From NCBI RefSeq assembly GCF_937863835.1, contig NZ_CALMHT010000020.1, forward strand, positions 1-64,000: DNA of 64,000 nt, read 5' to 3'. The DNA comes from an uncultured Prevotella sp. GTDB taxonomy: Bacteria; Bacteroidota; Bacteroidia; Bacteroidales; Bacteroidaceae. How positions within the stretch are numbered: position 1 is the stretch's first letter; the number at the start of each line of letters is the position of its first letter. The position numbers were made by a program, and so were the translations under genes. The notes beneath the pieces are model-generated. The model did no database searches, was not told the DNA's origin, and was given only the letters and a program-made list of their open reading frames with translations. Of the stretch, positions 44,798 through 54,716 are shown one piece after another.

Positions 44798-44810
44798 AAC
44801 AACTGATAAC

Positions 44811-44842
44811 AAAAAAGGCGAACCTTCCGGTCCGCCTTTTTT
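44811..44842. terminator. bidirectional terminator between wbqC-like and GH127 genes
   Basis: AAAAAAGGCG and CGCCTTTTTT flank a smaller ACC/GGT stem with a TTCC loop. A-run and T-run on both sides allow termination in both directions, fitting the convergent genes. Confidence 0.85.
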
Positions 44843-44852
44843 GTTTGATTTT

Positions 44853-46856
44853 CTATTTAGCATCCATTGTTTCCAGTCCTTTGCTCATCCACACCTCCAT
44901 TTTGCCTGGTCCTTGATGGTTCCAGCAATAATAAGGAATCAACGTGAGTTTGACATCTTTCACCTGTACCTTGCCGTCTGCATCCGTCGACAATGCCTGT
45001 GCATCAGTGGTAATCTCTTTGATGCCGTTAAGCAATTGCGGCTTGTTTACGACCTCGAAATTCAATTTATTACCAATTACCACTCTGCTCACGTCAAAGT
45101 CGTTGTAAGGCCATTCAGCACAGTATACAAGCGGTCCGCGCTCCACAGCCACACGACCTCTGTCGGCTGCCACTTTCTCGTTGGCTACCACCGTACGGGG
45201 TTCCATATCGAAATGGATGCGAATCTGGTCGCCCTTCTTCCATTTGCGGACTATCTGGAAATAACCTTTCACAAGGGCAGCCGTACTAATGGTTTTACCA
45301 TTAACACTGACCGAGTAACCGGGATTCTGTCCGTCACTGTAAGCATAAAGGTCACTGGGCACCACTTGGTTCTTTACCCAACCGGGTATACGGACCATCA
45401 GATTGAAATCGGATGTCTTCGCTTCTTTCACCGTGATGGCGATATCACCGTTCCAAGGATACTCGGTGGTTTCTTCCAGGCTTACTTTCTTACCGTTGAC
45501 ATCAAGAGTGGACTTGTTGCCCGAAAACAGATTAACGTATATGTTGTTATCCTTCACCGCGTACAGATAACCTGGCAGCGAAGGGATGAAACGACACAGA
45601 TTGCTAGGGCAGCAGGCGCAACCGAACCATGGTTGACGGTCGAGCGTGTTGTCGGCATTGAAACGATACTTACCGTCCGAAGCCAACGGATTAGGATAGA
45701 AGAACTTGCCTCCGTCGATACTCATTCCGTCTATCACACCGTTGTACAGACTGCGTTCGAGACAGTCGATGTACTTGCTGTCGCCATGAAGAAGGAACAT
45801 CCTCTGATTGAGATAAACCTGAGCGATGGCAGCACAAGTCTCGTTATATGCTGTCAGATTAGGCAACTCGTAATTGTCTCCGAAAGCTTCACCGGCATGA
45901 CGTGCACCTACACCTCCTGTCAGATAATACTTCTTGCTGACGATATTATCCCAGATGGCATCTATCGCCTTGATGTACGAGGAATCGCCCGTTAGAGCCG
46001 CCACATCAGCCATACCGGAATACATATAACCGGCACGTACAGCATGACCGACAGCCTCTTTCTGTTCTACTACCGGTTTACTGCTCTGGGAATAAAAATC
46101 TTTCCTTGCCGTTTTGCCACGATAATCGAGGAAGAATTTGGCCTCATCCAGATATTTCTTATTGCCGGTGACGAGATACAGACGCGACAGTGCCATTTCT
46201 GCTATCTGATGACCGGGCACCACACAAGCCTGTCCTACCGCCGGACCTACTTCCTTGCATACACAGTCGGCATAACGGATGGCTATATCCAGAAATTTGC
46301 GACTGCCCGTTGACTGATAATGAGCCACGGCGCCATCTACCATGTGACCGAGGTTATAAAGTTCATGACTGAGTATCTCTTCTCGCGACCAACGCGCAGG
46401 TCCTGCCCAGTCGGGCGGATTGGAAGGGTTCATCGTACGCGGAGTATACAGATACCCGTCTTTTTCCTGTGCGGCCGAAACGATATTCAGTACACTGTCT
46501 ATATATGCCTTCATCTTCTTATCCGGATAGGTCTGGAGGATATAACTTGCACCTTCTATCGTCTTATAGACATCCGTATCATCGAATGTAAAACCATGGA
46601 AGATATTCTTCTCTCCTGGATGGGCTGCCTTGATAAAGTTTTCATAGCGCCCCGTCTCCTTGCATTTGCTGAAAGCAAGAGGTATGGTCACCTTACGGGC
46701 GGCTTCCAGTCTTTGTCCGAAGAAGGTGCCCGGGGTTACATTCACTGCAGTAAACGGTACTTGGGTAATAGGATATCCATTGCCTTTGTCTGTCTTTGCC
46801 TGTAGGCATCCGATAGCCAATGAACCTAAAACGATTGTCGATAATAGTCTTTTCAT
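44853..46856 (-). CDS. GH127-type glycoside hydrolase (DUF1680)
   Basis: 667 residues with signal peptide (GSLAIGCLQAK) and the GH127 pattern: SHELYNLGHMVDGAVAHY, NYELPNLTAYNETCAAIAQVYLN (catalytic Glu region), and the Cys cluster WFGCACCPSNLCR, which coordinates zinc in beta-L-arabinofuranosidases. Predicted to be a periplasmic or exported enzyme acting on arabinose-containing plant glycans; the exact specificity cannot be read. It is isolated, with no SusC/D genes next to it. Confidence 0.9.
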   Translation of the reverse strand: MKRLLSTIVLGSLAIGCLQAKTDKGNGYPITQVPFTAVNVTPGTFFGQRLEAARKVTIPLAFSKCKETGRYENFIKAAHPGEKNIFHGFTFDDTDVYKTIEGASYILQTYPDKKMKAYIDSVLNIVSAAQEKDGYLYTPRTMNPSNPPDWAGPARWSREEILSHELYNLGHMVDGAVAHYQSTGSRKFLDIAIRYADCVCKEVGPAVGQACVVPGHQIAEMALSRLYLVTGNKKYLDEAKFFLDYRGKTARKDFYSQSSKPVVEQKEAVGHAVRAGYMYSGMADVAALTGDSSYIKAIDAIWDNIVSKKYYLTGGVGARHAGEAFGDNYELPNLTAYNETCAAIAQVYLNQRMFLLHGDSKYIDCLERSLYNGVIDGMSIDGGKFFYPNPLASDGKYRFNADNTLDRQPWFGCACCPSNLCRFIPSLPGYLYAVKDNNIYVNLFSGNKSTLDVNGKKVSLEETTEYPWNGDIAITVKEAKTSDFNLMVRIPGWVKNQVVPSDLYAYSDGQNPGYSVSVNGKTISTAALVKGYFQIVRKWKKGDQIRIHFDMEPRTVVANEKVAADRGRVAVERGPLVYCAEWPYNDFDVSRVVIGNKLNFEVVNKPQLLNGIKEITTDAQALSTDADGKVQVKDVKLTLIPYYCWNHQGPGKMEVWMSKGLETMDAK

Positions 46857-47023
46857 GAAATTTTGAACGGTTTGTTATTAGATACATTAATATTTCAGGG
46901 TGTAAAATTACAAAAATATTCTTTACATTGTTCTTTTTGTTATATCTATTATACAGTTTGACGTGTGCTTTTTACACTTTTTATTGATTTGGCAGCTCGG
47001 ATAAGATTAAATCGTGCATTATC

Positions 47024-47054
47024 TTGCATGAAAAGATTTTTTCGTGTAACTTTG
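47024..47054 (+). promoter_or_regulatory. promoter of the DUF2851 gene
   Basis: TTG at 47024-47026, 20 bases, TAACTTTG at 47047-47054: consensus Bacteroidota promoter, 26 bases upstream of the start. Confidence 0.65.
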
Positions 47055-47080
47055 CAGTTTAATCATGAACGTAAATAACG

Positions 47081-48376
47081 ATGGAGCAACTACTGCACTA
47101 TGTCTGGAAACATAAACTGTTTCCGCTCAAAGTACTGACTACTACTGACAATCAACCAATAGATGTGATAGACCCCGGACTGCATAATACGAATGCCGGA
47201 CCGGATTTCTTTAATTCGAAAATAAAGATAGGCGACACCCTGTGGGTAGGCAATATAGAAATACATGACAAGTCGACGGACTGGTACACTCATGGGCATG
47301 ATAAGGACGACAACTACAACAATGTGATTCTGCACGTGGCTGGACAGATAGACAGTGATGTCAGAACGAATGACGGAAAATATCTGCCGCAGATGCAACT
47401 GGTGATCCCCGATCATGTGAGGGAACATTACCACGAACTGCTTTCGACGGATTCTTATCCCCCCTGTTATAAGGTGATACCCGAACTGAGCCGTCTGATG
47501 GTACACAGTTGGATGGCCGCCCTGCAGACGGAACGACTGGAACAGAAGACGGAGGACATCAAGAAACGCGTGGCACGATGCAACGGTTCATGGGAAGACG
47601 GATATTTCGTGACACTGGCACGCAACTACGGATTCGGTATCAATGGCGACGCTTTCGAGCAATGGGCTCTCAACGTTCCTCTACACGCTATAGCTCATCA
47701 TCGTGATAACCTTTTCCAGATAGAGGCTATGTTTATGGGACAGGCGGGACTTCTGCAACTGGATACCATTCCGGCCAAATACCAGCAGGAAGCACTCGAC
47801 GAAGGTTATTTCACCAAGTTGCGCAACGAGTATCTGTATCTGGCGCATAAGTTCGGACTCAAACCGATAGACAGCCGGTTGTGGAAGTTCCTGAGGTTGC
47901 GCCCGCAAAACTTTCCACATATCCGCATCTCGCAACTGGCCAACTTGTATTACCAGCGACAGGCCGGGCTCAGTCGTCTCGTAGAGTCGGACACCATAGC
48001 GTATCTCGAGAATCTATTGAAGACAAACGTGACCCCTTACTGGGAGAACCACTATACATTCGGCAGCAAGAGTGAGACCAACGAGAAACATCTCTCTCCG
48101 TTTTCGCTCAACCTGCTGATGATCAACACCGCCATACCGATGCTCTTCGCTTACGGCAGACATCAGTCTAACGATATGCTTTGCGAACGGGCCTTCGACT
48201 TGCTCGAACAACTGAAGGCGGAGAACAACTACATCATCCGTATGTGGCAGCAGTGCGGACTGGATGTGAAAAATGCCGGAGACAGTCAGGCTCTCATTCA
48301 ACTGAAAAAGGAATACTGCGACAAGAAAGACTGTCTGCGTTGCCGTATCGGATACGAATATCTTAAAAGACAATGA
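47081..48376 (+). CDS. DUF2851 family protein
   Basis: 431 residues matching DUF2851 (EQLLHYVWKHKLFPLKVLTTTDNQPIDVIDPGLHNTNAGPDF, WVGNIEIHDKSTDWY). The C-terminus carries CDKKDCLRCRIGYEYL, a Cys cluster conserved in this family. Function unknown. Its stop overlaps the next gene by 4 bases, and dprA follows, so it may be part of a DNA-related unit. Confidence 0.88.
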   Translation: MEQLLHYVWKHKLFPLKVLTTTDNQPIDVIDPGLHNTNAGPDFFNSKIKIGDTLWVGNIEIHDKSTDWYTHGHDKDDNYNNVILHVAGQIDSDVRTNDGKYLPQMQLVIPDHVREHYHELLSTDSYPPCYKVIPELSRLMVHSWMAALQTERLEQKTEDIKKRVARCNGSWEDGYFVTLARNYGFGINGDAFEQWALNVPLHAIAHHRDNLFQIEAMFMGQAGLLQLDTIPAKYQQEALDEGYFTKLRNEYLYLAHKFGLKPIDSRLWKFLRLRPQNFPHIRISQLANLYYQRQAGLSRLVESDTIAYLENLLKTNVTPYWENHYTFGSKSETNEKHLSPFSLNLLMINTAIPMLFAYGRHQSNDMLCERAFDLLEQLKAENNYIIRMWQQCGLDVKNAGDSQALIQLKKEYCDKKDCLRCRIGYEYLKRQ

Positions 48377-48780
48377 AATATATATTTGAAACACGAATGA
48401 TGGTCCGCGACTATGAATGCGACATCGAGGGTATTGTCAACAATGCCAATTACATGCATTACGCCGAACATACACGTCATCTGTTCCTGCAACAGTGCGG
48501 TGTCAGTTTCGCCGCCCTTCATGAGAAGGGTGTGGATGCAGTTGTAGCCAGAGTGAACATGCAGTTTAAGACTCCCCTGCGCTGTGACGATGAGTTTATC
48601 TCACGCCTCAACCTGAAGAAGGAAGGACTGCGGTATGTGTTCACACAGGATATCTACCGCGCTTCCGACGAACGACTCAGTTTCAGAAGCACCTTCGAAC
48701 TGGTCTGCCTGATCAACGGACGACTGTCCAACAGCGACGACTACGACGAGGCTTTCAAAAGATTTATCGTCAATGAATGA
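48373..48780 (+). CDS. 4HBT-family acyl-CoA thioesterase
   Basis: 135 residues with the hotdog-fold pattern VRDYECDIEGIVNNANYMHYAEHTRH, where the Asp-x-x-Gly-x-V-x-x-x-x-Tyr arrangement is typical of 4-hydroxybenzoyl-CoA thioesterase relatives. It probably hydrolyses acyl-CoA or acyl-ACP. Stop overlaps dprA start by 8 bases. Confidence 0.88.
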   Translation: MKYIFETRMMVRDYECDIEGIVNNANYMHYAEHTRHLFLQQCGVSFAALHEKGVDAVVARVNMQFKTPLRCDDEFISRLNLKKEGLRYVFTQDIYRASDERLSFRSTFELVCLINGRLSNSDDYDEAFKRFIVNE

Positions 48781-49900
48781 TAACGAAAAACTCTACACGC
48801 TTGCACTGGCGAGAATAGGATTCTTCAATATGGCGGGTATCGTGCAACTCTATCGGCAGTTGGGCGACGCTACGTCTATCTATGAACATCGGAATCATAT
48901 TCAGGACATCCTGCCCGACTGTTCACCGCACTTCATAGAGGCTATCAAGGATTGGGATGAACCGCTCAGACGTGCGGAGGCTGAAATGGAATATGATGCG
49001 GCACATCATATCCGCATCCTCTGTCTGAATGATGACAATTATCCGCAACGGTTGAAGGAATGCGACGATGCACCACTTGCCCTGTTTTATACAGGCGCCG
49101 CCCAACTGAATCAGTCGAGGGTCATCAACCTCGTAGGCACGCGCTTGTGTACACAATACGGACAAGACATCATACGGAAGTTTGTCGCCGACCTGAAAAG
49201 TATCTGTCCCAAGGTACTGATCGTCAGTGGACTGGCTTATGGAGTGGACATCCATGCCCACCGCCAGGCACTCAGCAACGGTTATGAGACGGTAGGTGTA
49301 CTGGCCCACGGACTCGACACCATCTATCCCACCCGTCATAAGGATACAGCCAACCTGATGGTGAAACAGGGTGGACTACTCACCGAATTCTTCACCGACA
49401 CCAATGCCGACAAGATGAACTTCGTGCGCCGTAACCGTATCGTGGCAGGTATGTCAGATGCGACAATTCTGGTAGAATCGGCAGCAAAGGGCGGCGGACT
49501 TATCACAGCGGGTATCGCACAGAGTTACGACCGTGACGTGTTCGCCTTTCCCGGACGACCTTCCGACCCATATTCGGAAGGATGCAACAATCTGATACGT
49601 GACAACGGAGCTGGATTGATTAATAATGCCATCGATTTTGTCAGAGCGATGCACTGGGAGGATGATGCCGCACTAGCCAAAGCTCAGAACGCGGGTATCC
49701 AGAGAAGTTTCTTCCCCGATTTGTCTACAGACGAGAAGACAGTCGTCAACGTGCTACAGAAATCGAACGACCTGCAAATCAATATGATTACCGTACAGAC
49801 CAATATGCCAATCAACAAGGTCACAGCCCTACTCTTCCAATTGGAGATCAAGGGTGTCATCAAGACATTGGCAGGAGGAATTTATCACTTAATGTATTAG
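48773..49900 (+). CDS. dprA: DNA processing protein DprA
   Basis: Binds single-stranded DNA and loads RecA during natural transformation. 375 residues: N-terminal helical part, Rossmann-like core (VGTRLCTQYGQDIIRKFV, VSGLAYGVDIHAHRQAL, RNRIVAGMSDATILVESAAKGGGLITA, FAFPGRPSDPYSEGCNNLIRDNGAGL) and a C-terminal winged-helix-like domain. Confidence 0.95.
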   Translation: MNDNEKLYTLALARIGFFNMAGIVQLYRQLGDATSIYEHRNHIQDILPDCSPHFIEAIKDWDEPLRRAEAEMEYDAAHHIRILCLNDDNYPQRLKECDDAPLALFYTGAAQLNQSRVINLVGTRLCTQYGQDIIRKFVADLKSICPKVLIVSGLAYGVDIHAHRQALSNGYETVGVLAHGLDTIYPTRHKDTANLMVKQGGLLTEFFTDTNADKMNFVRRNRIVAGMSDATILVESAAKGGGLITAGIAQSYDRDVFAFPGRPSDPYSEGCNNLIRDNGAGLINNAIDFVRAMHWEDDAALAKAQNAGIQRSFFPDLSTDEKTVVNVLQKSNDLQINMITVQTNMPINKVTALLFQLEIKGVIKTLAGGIYHLMY

Positions 49901-49917
49901 TTCTAATAATTACAGAA

Positions 49918-50730
49918 ATGGCAAAAATAGTAGTTCAAAATACAGAAATAACAGTGCTGACTTTTAATGAGCAAGACTATATTTCTCTTACTGACATGGC
50001 AAATGCAAAAGAAGGGGACAGTCGTGCCGCTGATGTAATTAAAAATTGGATTCGCAATCGTTATACAATTGAATTTCTAGGAACCTGGGAAATGATTCAC
50101 AATCCTAATTTTAAAGTGGTCGAATTCGACCACTTTAAAATGCAAGCCGGATTACCAAGTTTCGTATTAAGTACATCAGAATGGATTGAAAAGACAAACG
50201 CCATAGGCCTTGTGGTTAAAAGAGGAAACCGTGGAGGAACCTATGCTTACAAAGATATCGCTTTTGAATTCGGAACAGCAATAAGCGTTACTTTCAAACT
50301 ATATTTGATTGAAGAATTCCAACGTCTGAAAGAAGATGAGTTGAAACAACTTGGCTGGACTGCCAAACGCGAACTGTCAAAAATCAATTATCGGATTCAT
50401 ACAAATGCTATAAAACAAAACTTGCTGCCAACCGAAATAACCGCTCTACAAGCAAGTATTGTATATGCAAATGAAGCAGACGTACTAAATGTCGCTATGT
50501 TTGGTCAAACCGCTAAATCATGGAGAGAAAATAATCCTGAACTTAAAGGAAATATTAGGGATTATGCCTCTGTTAATGAATTGATTTGTCTTTCTAATAT
50601 GGAAAACCTGAATTCTGTATTTATAAATCAAGGCATTCCTCAAAGTGAACGATTGATGAAATTAAATCATATCGCCATTCAACAAATGCAAATATTGGAT
50701 AATAATAAAGATAGAAAGTTGTTAAAGTAA
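49918..50730 (+). CDS. KilA-N domain protein
   Basis: 270 residues with the KilA-N pattern (DYISLTDMANAKEGDSRAADVIKNWIRNRYTIEFLGTWE, NAIGLVVKRGNRGGTYAYKDIAFEF), a DNA-binding domain typical of phages and mobile elements. It sits alone between dprA and dusB. Its DNA is visibly richer in A and T than both neighbours, with AAA and ATT codons dominating. It is likely acquired; no integrase or repeat is seen next to it. Function unknown. Confidence 0.85.
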   Translation: MAKIVVQNTEITVLTFNEQDYISLTDMANAKEGDSRAADVIKNWIRNRYTIEFLGTWEMIHNPNFKVVEFDHFKMQAGLPSFVLSTSEWIEKTNAIGLVVKRGNRGGTYAYKDIAFEFGTAISVTFKLYLIEEFQRLKEDELKQLGWTAKRELSKINYRIHTNAIKQNLLPTEITALQASIVYANEADVLNVAMFGQTAKSWRENNPELKGNIRDYASVNELICLSNMENLNSVFINQGIPQSERLMKLNHIAIQQMQILDNNKDRKLLK

Positions 50731-50753
50731 CAATATATAATTTTGCATCAACA

Positions 50754-51788
50754 ATGAAAATAGGAAATATAGAATTCGGCGACCGCCCGGTATTCCTGGC
50801 ACCGATGGAAGATGTGACGGACATCGGTTTCCGTATGCTCTGCAAACGGTTCGGTGCCTCTATGGTGTATACCGAATTTGTCAGTGCCGAGGCTCTTGTA
50901 CGTTCTATCAAGAGTACGATGACCAAACTCACCATCAGTGACGAGGAACGACCGGTAGGTATTCAGATTTACGGACGCGACGTAGAGTCGATGGTGGAGG
51001 CTGCCAAGATCGTGGAGGAAGCCCGTCCTGATGTGATAGACCTCAACTTCGGTTGTCCGGTGAAGAAAGTGGCCGGCAAAGGGGCCGGTGCAGGTATGTT
51101 GCAGAATATTCCACTGCTGCTCGAAATTACGCGCGAGGTGGTCAAAGCCGTCCGACTGCCTGTAACGGTCAAGACACGTCTGGGATGGAGCAATGACAAC
51201 CTGATTATCACCGACCTTGCGGAACAGTTGCAAGACTGCGGTATACAGGCGCTGACCATCCATGGCAGAACCCGCGCACAGATGTACACCGGCGAAGCCG
51301 ACTGGACCCTCATCGGAGAAGTGAAGAAAAATCCGCGCATACATATTCCTATCATAGGCAACGGCGACATCACAACACCCGAACAGACCAAGGAGGCGTT
51401 CGACAAATACGGTGTGGATGCCGTGATGGTGGGACGCGCCACATTCGGCCGCCCATGGATATTCAAGGAGATACGCGACTATCTCGAAGGTAAAGATACC
51501 GACCCGGCCATGACTTTCGACTGGAAACTGAAAGTGCTCGAAGAACAGTTGCGCATCAATGTTGAACGTATCGACGAATACAGGGGAATCCTGCATACTC
51601 GCCGCCATCTGGCAGCCAGTCCGATATTCAAAGGTATCCCCGACTTCCGACCTACCCGCATAGCGATGCTGCGCGCCAACACTGTCGACGAACTCACCGC
51701 CATACTCGAAGATGTCAGAAAGAGATTCTTACTTCCTCCCGTGCATACGGTCCCATTGCAGGAAGATGCCGGCAATGATCGTACCTGA
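50754..51788 (+). CDS. dusB: tRNA dihydrouridine synthase
   Basis: Flavoenzyme that reduces uridines in tRNA. 344 residues with APMEDVTDIGFRMLCKRFGA, the active-site Cys in DLNFGCPVKKVAGKGAGAGML, TVKTRLGW, IHGRTRAQMY, and IGNGDI. Its last 60 bases overlap the convergent transporter gene. Confidence 0.93.
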   Translation: MKIGNIEFGDRPVFLAPMEDVTDIGFRMLCKRFGASMVYTEFVSAEALVRSIKSTMTKLTISDEERPVGIQIYGRDVESMVEAAKIVEEARPDVIDLNFGCPVKKVAGKGAGAGMLQNIPLLLEITREVVKAVRLPVTVKTRLGWSNDNLIITDLAEQLQDCGIQALTIHGRTRAQMYTGEADWTLIGEVKKNPRIHIPIIGNGDITTPEQTKEAFDKYGVDAVMVGRATFGRPWIFKEIRDYLEGKDTDPAMTFDWKLKVLEEQLRINVERIDEYRGILHTRRHLAASPIFKGIPDFRPTRIAMLRANTVDELTAILEDVRKRFLLPPVHTVPLQEDAGNDRT

Positions 51789-52700
51789 TATCGAATGCCA
51801 TACGCATGAGATGGCACAAGGCAGTACCGACAATGGTTGCGCCGCAAAGAAGTTGGTCGCCAGATTGGTGGCCAGTCCGGCATTCTGCATACCCACCTCT
51901 ATACTGATGGTGCGCTTCTTCGCTACATTGAAACCGGCCATTCTGCCGGCCACCCAACCTAACAGGTATCCCAATGTGTTGTGACAGAATACGACAGTGA
52001 ACGTCCAGATGAAAAGACCGAAACCGCGTACCACAAGATCATCGTGCACAGTACTGATCACACCGCCTACAATCAGTGCCAGACAGATAACACTCGTGCC
52101 CGGCATGAGCGACTGGATGGTAGGAAAACATTCTTTCTTGCTGTACACGTAATTGAGCAGGCAACCCAGTGCCACCGGTATGATGGTCACGATCAGGATA
52201 TTCAGAAACATCCCCACCGTGTCTATCCTGATAATCGCCCCGGCAGTGAGTTTCATGAGGAAAGGTGTCATCACCGGTGCCAGAACGGTGGATGCGCAGG
52301 TCATACCCACCGAGAATGCCACATCACCGTGACAGAGATACGACATGATATTGCTCGACACACCGCCCGGACAACAGCCCACAAGCAGTATACCGATGGC
52401 GAGAGCCGGTTCGAGATGGAACACATGCACCAACAGGTAAGCCACACCCGGCATAATAATAAACTGCGCACAGGCTCCGATAAAGATATCCATCGGCCGC
52501 CGGGCGAGTATTCTGAAGTCGTCGGTGGTCAGCGTCAGTCCCATGGTAAGCATGATCAAACCAAGCACGACAGTCTGCGTGACTCCCGAAACCCATTTGA
52601 ATGTTGAAGGAACAAAAAAGGTAAAGACCGCTACCGCAATGATAAACACAGATGTGTAATTGGCGAGCCAACGGCTGGCTACTTGTAAAGAACGTAACAT
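51729..52700 (-). CDS. bile acid:sodium symporter family transporter
   Basis: 323 residues, about ten hydrophobic helices. The BASS pattern is clear: LGLIMLTMGLTLTTDDF, ILLVGCCPGGVSSNIMSYLCHGD (crossover motif), and ISIEVGMQNAGLATNLATNFF. It probably takes up an organic anion with sodium. Its 3' end overlaps dusB by 60 bases in the opposite direction. Confidence 0.9.
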   Translation of the reverse strand: MLRSLQVASRWLANYTSVFIIAVAVFTFFVPSTFKWVSGVTQTVVLGLIMLTMGLTLTTDDFRILARRPMDIFIGACAQFIIMPGVAYLLVHVFHLEPALAIGILLVGCCPGGVSSNIMSYLCHGDVAFSVGMTCASTVLAPVMTPFLMKLTAGAIIRIDTVGMFLNILIVTIIPVALGCLLNYVYSKKECFPTIQSLMPGTSVICLALIVGGVISTVHDDLVVRGFGLFIWTFTVVFCHNTLGYLLGWVAGRMAGFNVAKKRTISIEVGMQNAGLATNLATNFFAAQPLSVLPCAISCVWHSISGTIIAGIFLQWDRMHGRK

Positions 52701-52725
52701 TATGTTATTGTTTTTGTCTGTCAGA

Positions 52726-52757
52726 TTGCAAAATTACGCAAAATTATTGTAACTTTG
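52726..52757 (+). promoter_or_regulatory. promoter of ruvB, overlapping the transporter promoter
   Basis: TTG at 52726-52728, 21 bases, TAACTTTG at 52750-52757. On the other strand TAATTTTG lies at 52729-52736, a -7 box for the transporter. The two promoters interleave, so they may compete. Confidence 0.6.
52729..52736 (-). promoter_or_regulatory. -7 box of the BASS transporter gene
   Basis: Minus-strand TAATTTTG, 28 bases before the start at 52700. It lies inside the ruvB promoter spacer; no clear -33 TTG. Confidence 0.45.
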
Positions 52758-52783
52758 CCCTCGATTAAGATTATCTTTGATTC

Positions 52784-53815
52784 ATGGACGATAATTTCGA
52801 TATAAGACAAGAGGAATATTCATCTGCCGAGAAGGAATTTGAAAATGCACTCCGCCCGCTGCAGTTTGCCGACTTCAGTGGACAGCAGAAGGTGGTGGAG
52901 AACCTCGAAGTGTTCGTAGAGGCCGCCAAATACCGTGGTGAACCGCTCGACCATACGCTCCTTCACGGTCCTCCAGGACTGGGTAAGACGACGCTGAGCA
53001 ATATTATCGCCAACGAACTGGGTGTGGGGTTTAAGATTACCAGTGGACCGGTGCTCGACAAGCCGGGTGATCTGGCGGGTATCCTTACCTCTCTGGATAA
53101 GAACGATGTCCTCTTTATCGATGAGATTCACCGTCTGTCGCCTGTGGTCGAAGAGTATCTCTATTCCGCCATGGAAGATTACCGCATCGACATCATGATC
53201 GACAAAGGTCCGTCGGCGCGCTCCATACAGATCGATCTGAACCCGTTCACGCTGGTGGGTGCCACGACCCGCAGCGGACTGCTTACGGCTCCGCTCCGAG
53301 CCCGTTTCGGCATCAACCTGCATCTCGAATATTACGAACCCGACACGTTGACACGTATCTTGAAGCGTTCGGCATCCATACTCAATGTTCCCATCGACGA
53401 CGATGCCGCCGTGGAAATAGCACGTCGAAGCCGTGGTACGCCACGTATCGCCAATGCGCTGCTCCGCCGCGTACGCGATTTCGCACAGGTGAAGGGCAAC
53501 GGCCGCATCGACCTGGATATCGCACGCATCGCCCTGACGGCTCTGAACATCGACCAGTACGGACTCGACGAGATAGACAACAAGATATTGCTCACCATCA
53601 TAGATAAGTTTAAGGGCGGTCCGGTAGGTATCTCCACCATCGCCACGGCGATAGGCGAAGACTCAGGCACCGTAGAGGAGGTTTACGAACCGTTCCTCAT
53701 CATGGAAGGTTTCATCAAGCGCACACCCCGTGGCAGAATGGTCACCGAACTGGCGTACAGGCATCTGGGGCGCGACCCCTACAAAGGCAACGTCATGGAA
53801 CCCGACTTGTTCTGA
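52784..53815 (+). CDS. ruvB: Holliday junction branch migration helicase RuvB
   Basis: AAA+ motor that moves Holliday junctions with RuvA. 343 residues with Walker [10 protein letters not shown], Walker [10 protein letters not shown], sensor [18 protein letters not shown], and a C-terminal winged helix ([29 protein letters not shown]). Confidence 0.97.
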   Translation: MDDNFDIRQEEYSSAEKEFENALRPLQFADFSGQQKVVENLEVFVEAAKYRGEPLDHTLLHGPPGLGKTTLSNIIANELGVGFKITSGPVLDKPGDLAGILTSLDKNDVLFIDEIHRLSPVVEEYLYSAMEDYRIDIMIDKGPSARSIQIDLNPFTLVGATTRSGLLTAPLRARFGINLHLEYYEPDTLTRILKRSASILNVPIDDDAAVEIARRSRGTPRIANALLRRVRDFAQVKGNGRIDLDIARIALTALNIDQYGLDEIDNKILLTIIDKFKGGPVGISTIATAIGEDSGTVEEVYEPFLIMEGFIKRTPRGRMVTELAYRHLGRDPYKGNVMEPDLF

Positions 53816-53841
53816 CCGGCAGCATCTGATATCAAACAGTT

Positions 53842-54303
53842 ATGACTGATACTTCAAATAAAACAGGAATCTTCGTGGGCAGTTTCGACCCTTTCACGGT
53901 CGGACACGAATCAATCGTACGGAGGGCTTTGCCGCTCTTCGACAGGATTGTCATCGGCGTGGGGTTCAACGAGCACAAGCTGTATATGCAGAGTGCCGAG
54001 ACCAGAGTACGCAACATACAGGATCTGTATCGCTCGGAACCGAAGGTAGAAGTGAAGATGTACGACGACCTGACGGTGGATTTCGCCCGTCGTGAAGGCG
54101 CCTCGTTCATCATCAAAGGTGTACGCAGCGTGAAGGATTTCGAATACGAACGCGAACAGGCCGACATCAACCGCCGTATCGGTGGTATAGAGACGGTGCT
54201 CTTCTATGCCGAACCCGGAATGGAGAGCATATCAAGCAGTATGGTGCGCGAACTGTCGCACTTCGGTAAGAACATCGATGAATTTATTCCCCATCAAAAA
54301 TAA
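53842..54303 (+). CDS. coaD: phosphopantetheine adenylyltransferase
   Basis: Fourth step of coenzyme A synthesis: adenylation of 4'-phosphopantetheine. 153 residues with the nucleotidyl-transferase motif GSFDPFTVGHESI, KGVRSVKDFEYE, and the ISSSMVREL end motif. Confidence 0.96.
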   Translation: MTDTSNKTGIFVGSFDPFTVGHESIVRRALPLFDRIVIGVGFNEHKLYMQSAETRVRNIQDLYRSEPKVEVKMYDDLTVDFARREGASFIIKGVRSVKDFEYEREQADINRRIGGIETVLFYAEPGMESISSSMVRELSHFGKNIDEFIPHQK

Positions 54304-54305
54304 TT

Positions 54306-54716
54306 ATGATTACATATAACACAGACGGCGTCAAGATGCCGAAGATCAAGAAACGTGACACGACAGCCTGGATTAAGGCTGTAGCGGCCTCTTACGGGCG
54401 AAAAGTGGGCGAGGTAGGGTATATGTTCGTCAGCGACGAGAAAATCCTTGAGACGAACCGAGAATACCTTGGCCATGATTATTATACTGATATCATCACT
54501 TTCGATTACGACGAGGACGATACCATCAACGGTGATATCGTGATCAGTCTCGACACGGTACGCTCCAACAGTGAACAGCAGCATACGGAATATGACGATG
54601 AACTGCATCGCGTGATCATCCACGGCATCCTGCATCTCTGCGGCATCAACGACAAAGGTCCCGGTGAGCGTGAAATCATGGAGGCTGCCGAAAACAAGGC
54701 ACTGGCTATGTTATAG
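54306..54716 (+). CDS. ybeY: endoribonuclease YbeY
   Basis: rRNA-processing and quality-control RNase. 136 residues with the zinc motif HGILHLCGINDKGPGE (HxxxHxxGxxH-type with Asp-Lys in place of the last His region, as seen in Bacteroidota), and YTDIITFDY. It starts 2 bases after coaD; its end overlaps queH by 11 bases on the other strand. Confidence 0.92.
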   Translation: MITYNTDGVKMPKIKKRDTTAWIKAVAASYGRKVGEVGYMFVSDEKILETNREYLGHDYYTDIITFDYDEDDTINGDIVISLDTVRSNSEQQHTEYDDELHRVIIHGILHLCGINDKGPGEREIMEAAENKALAML

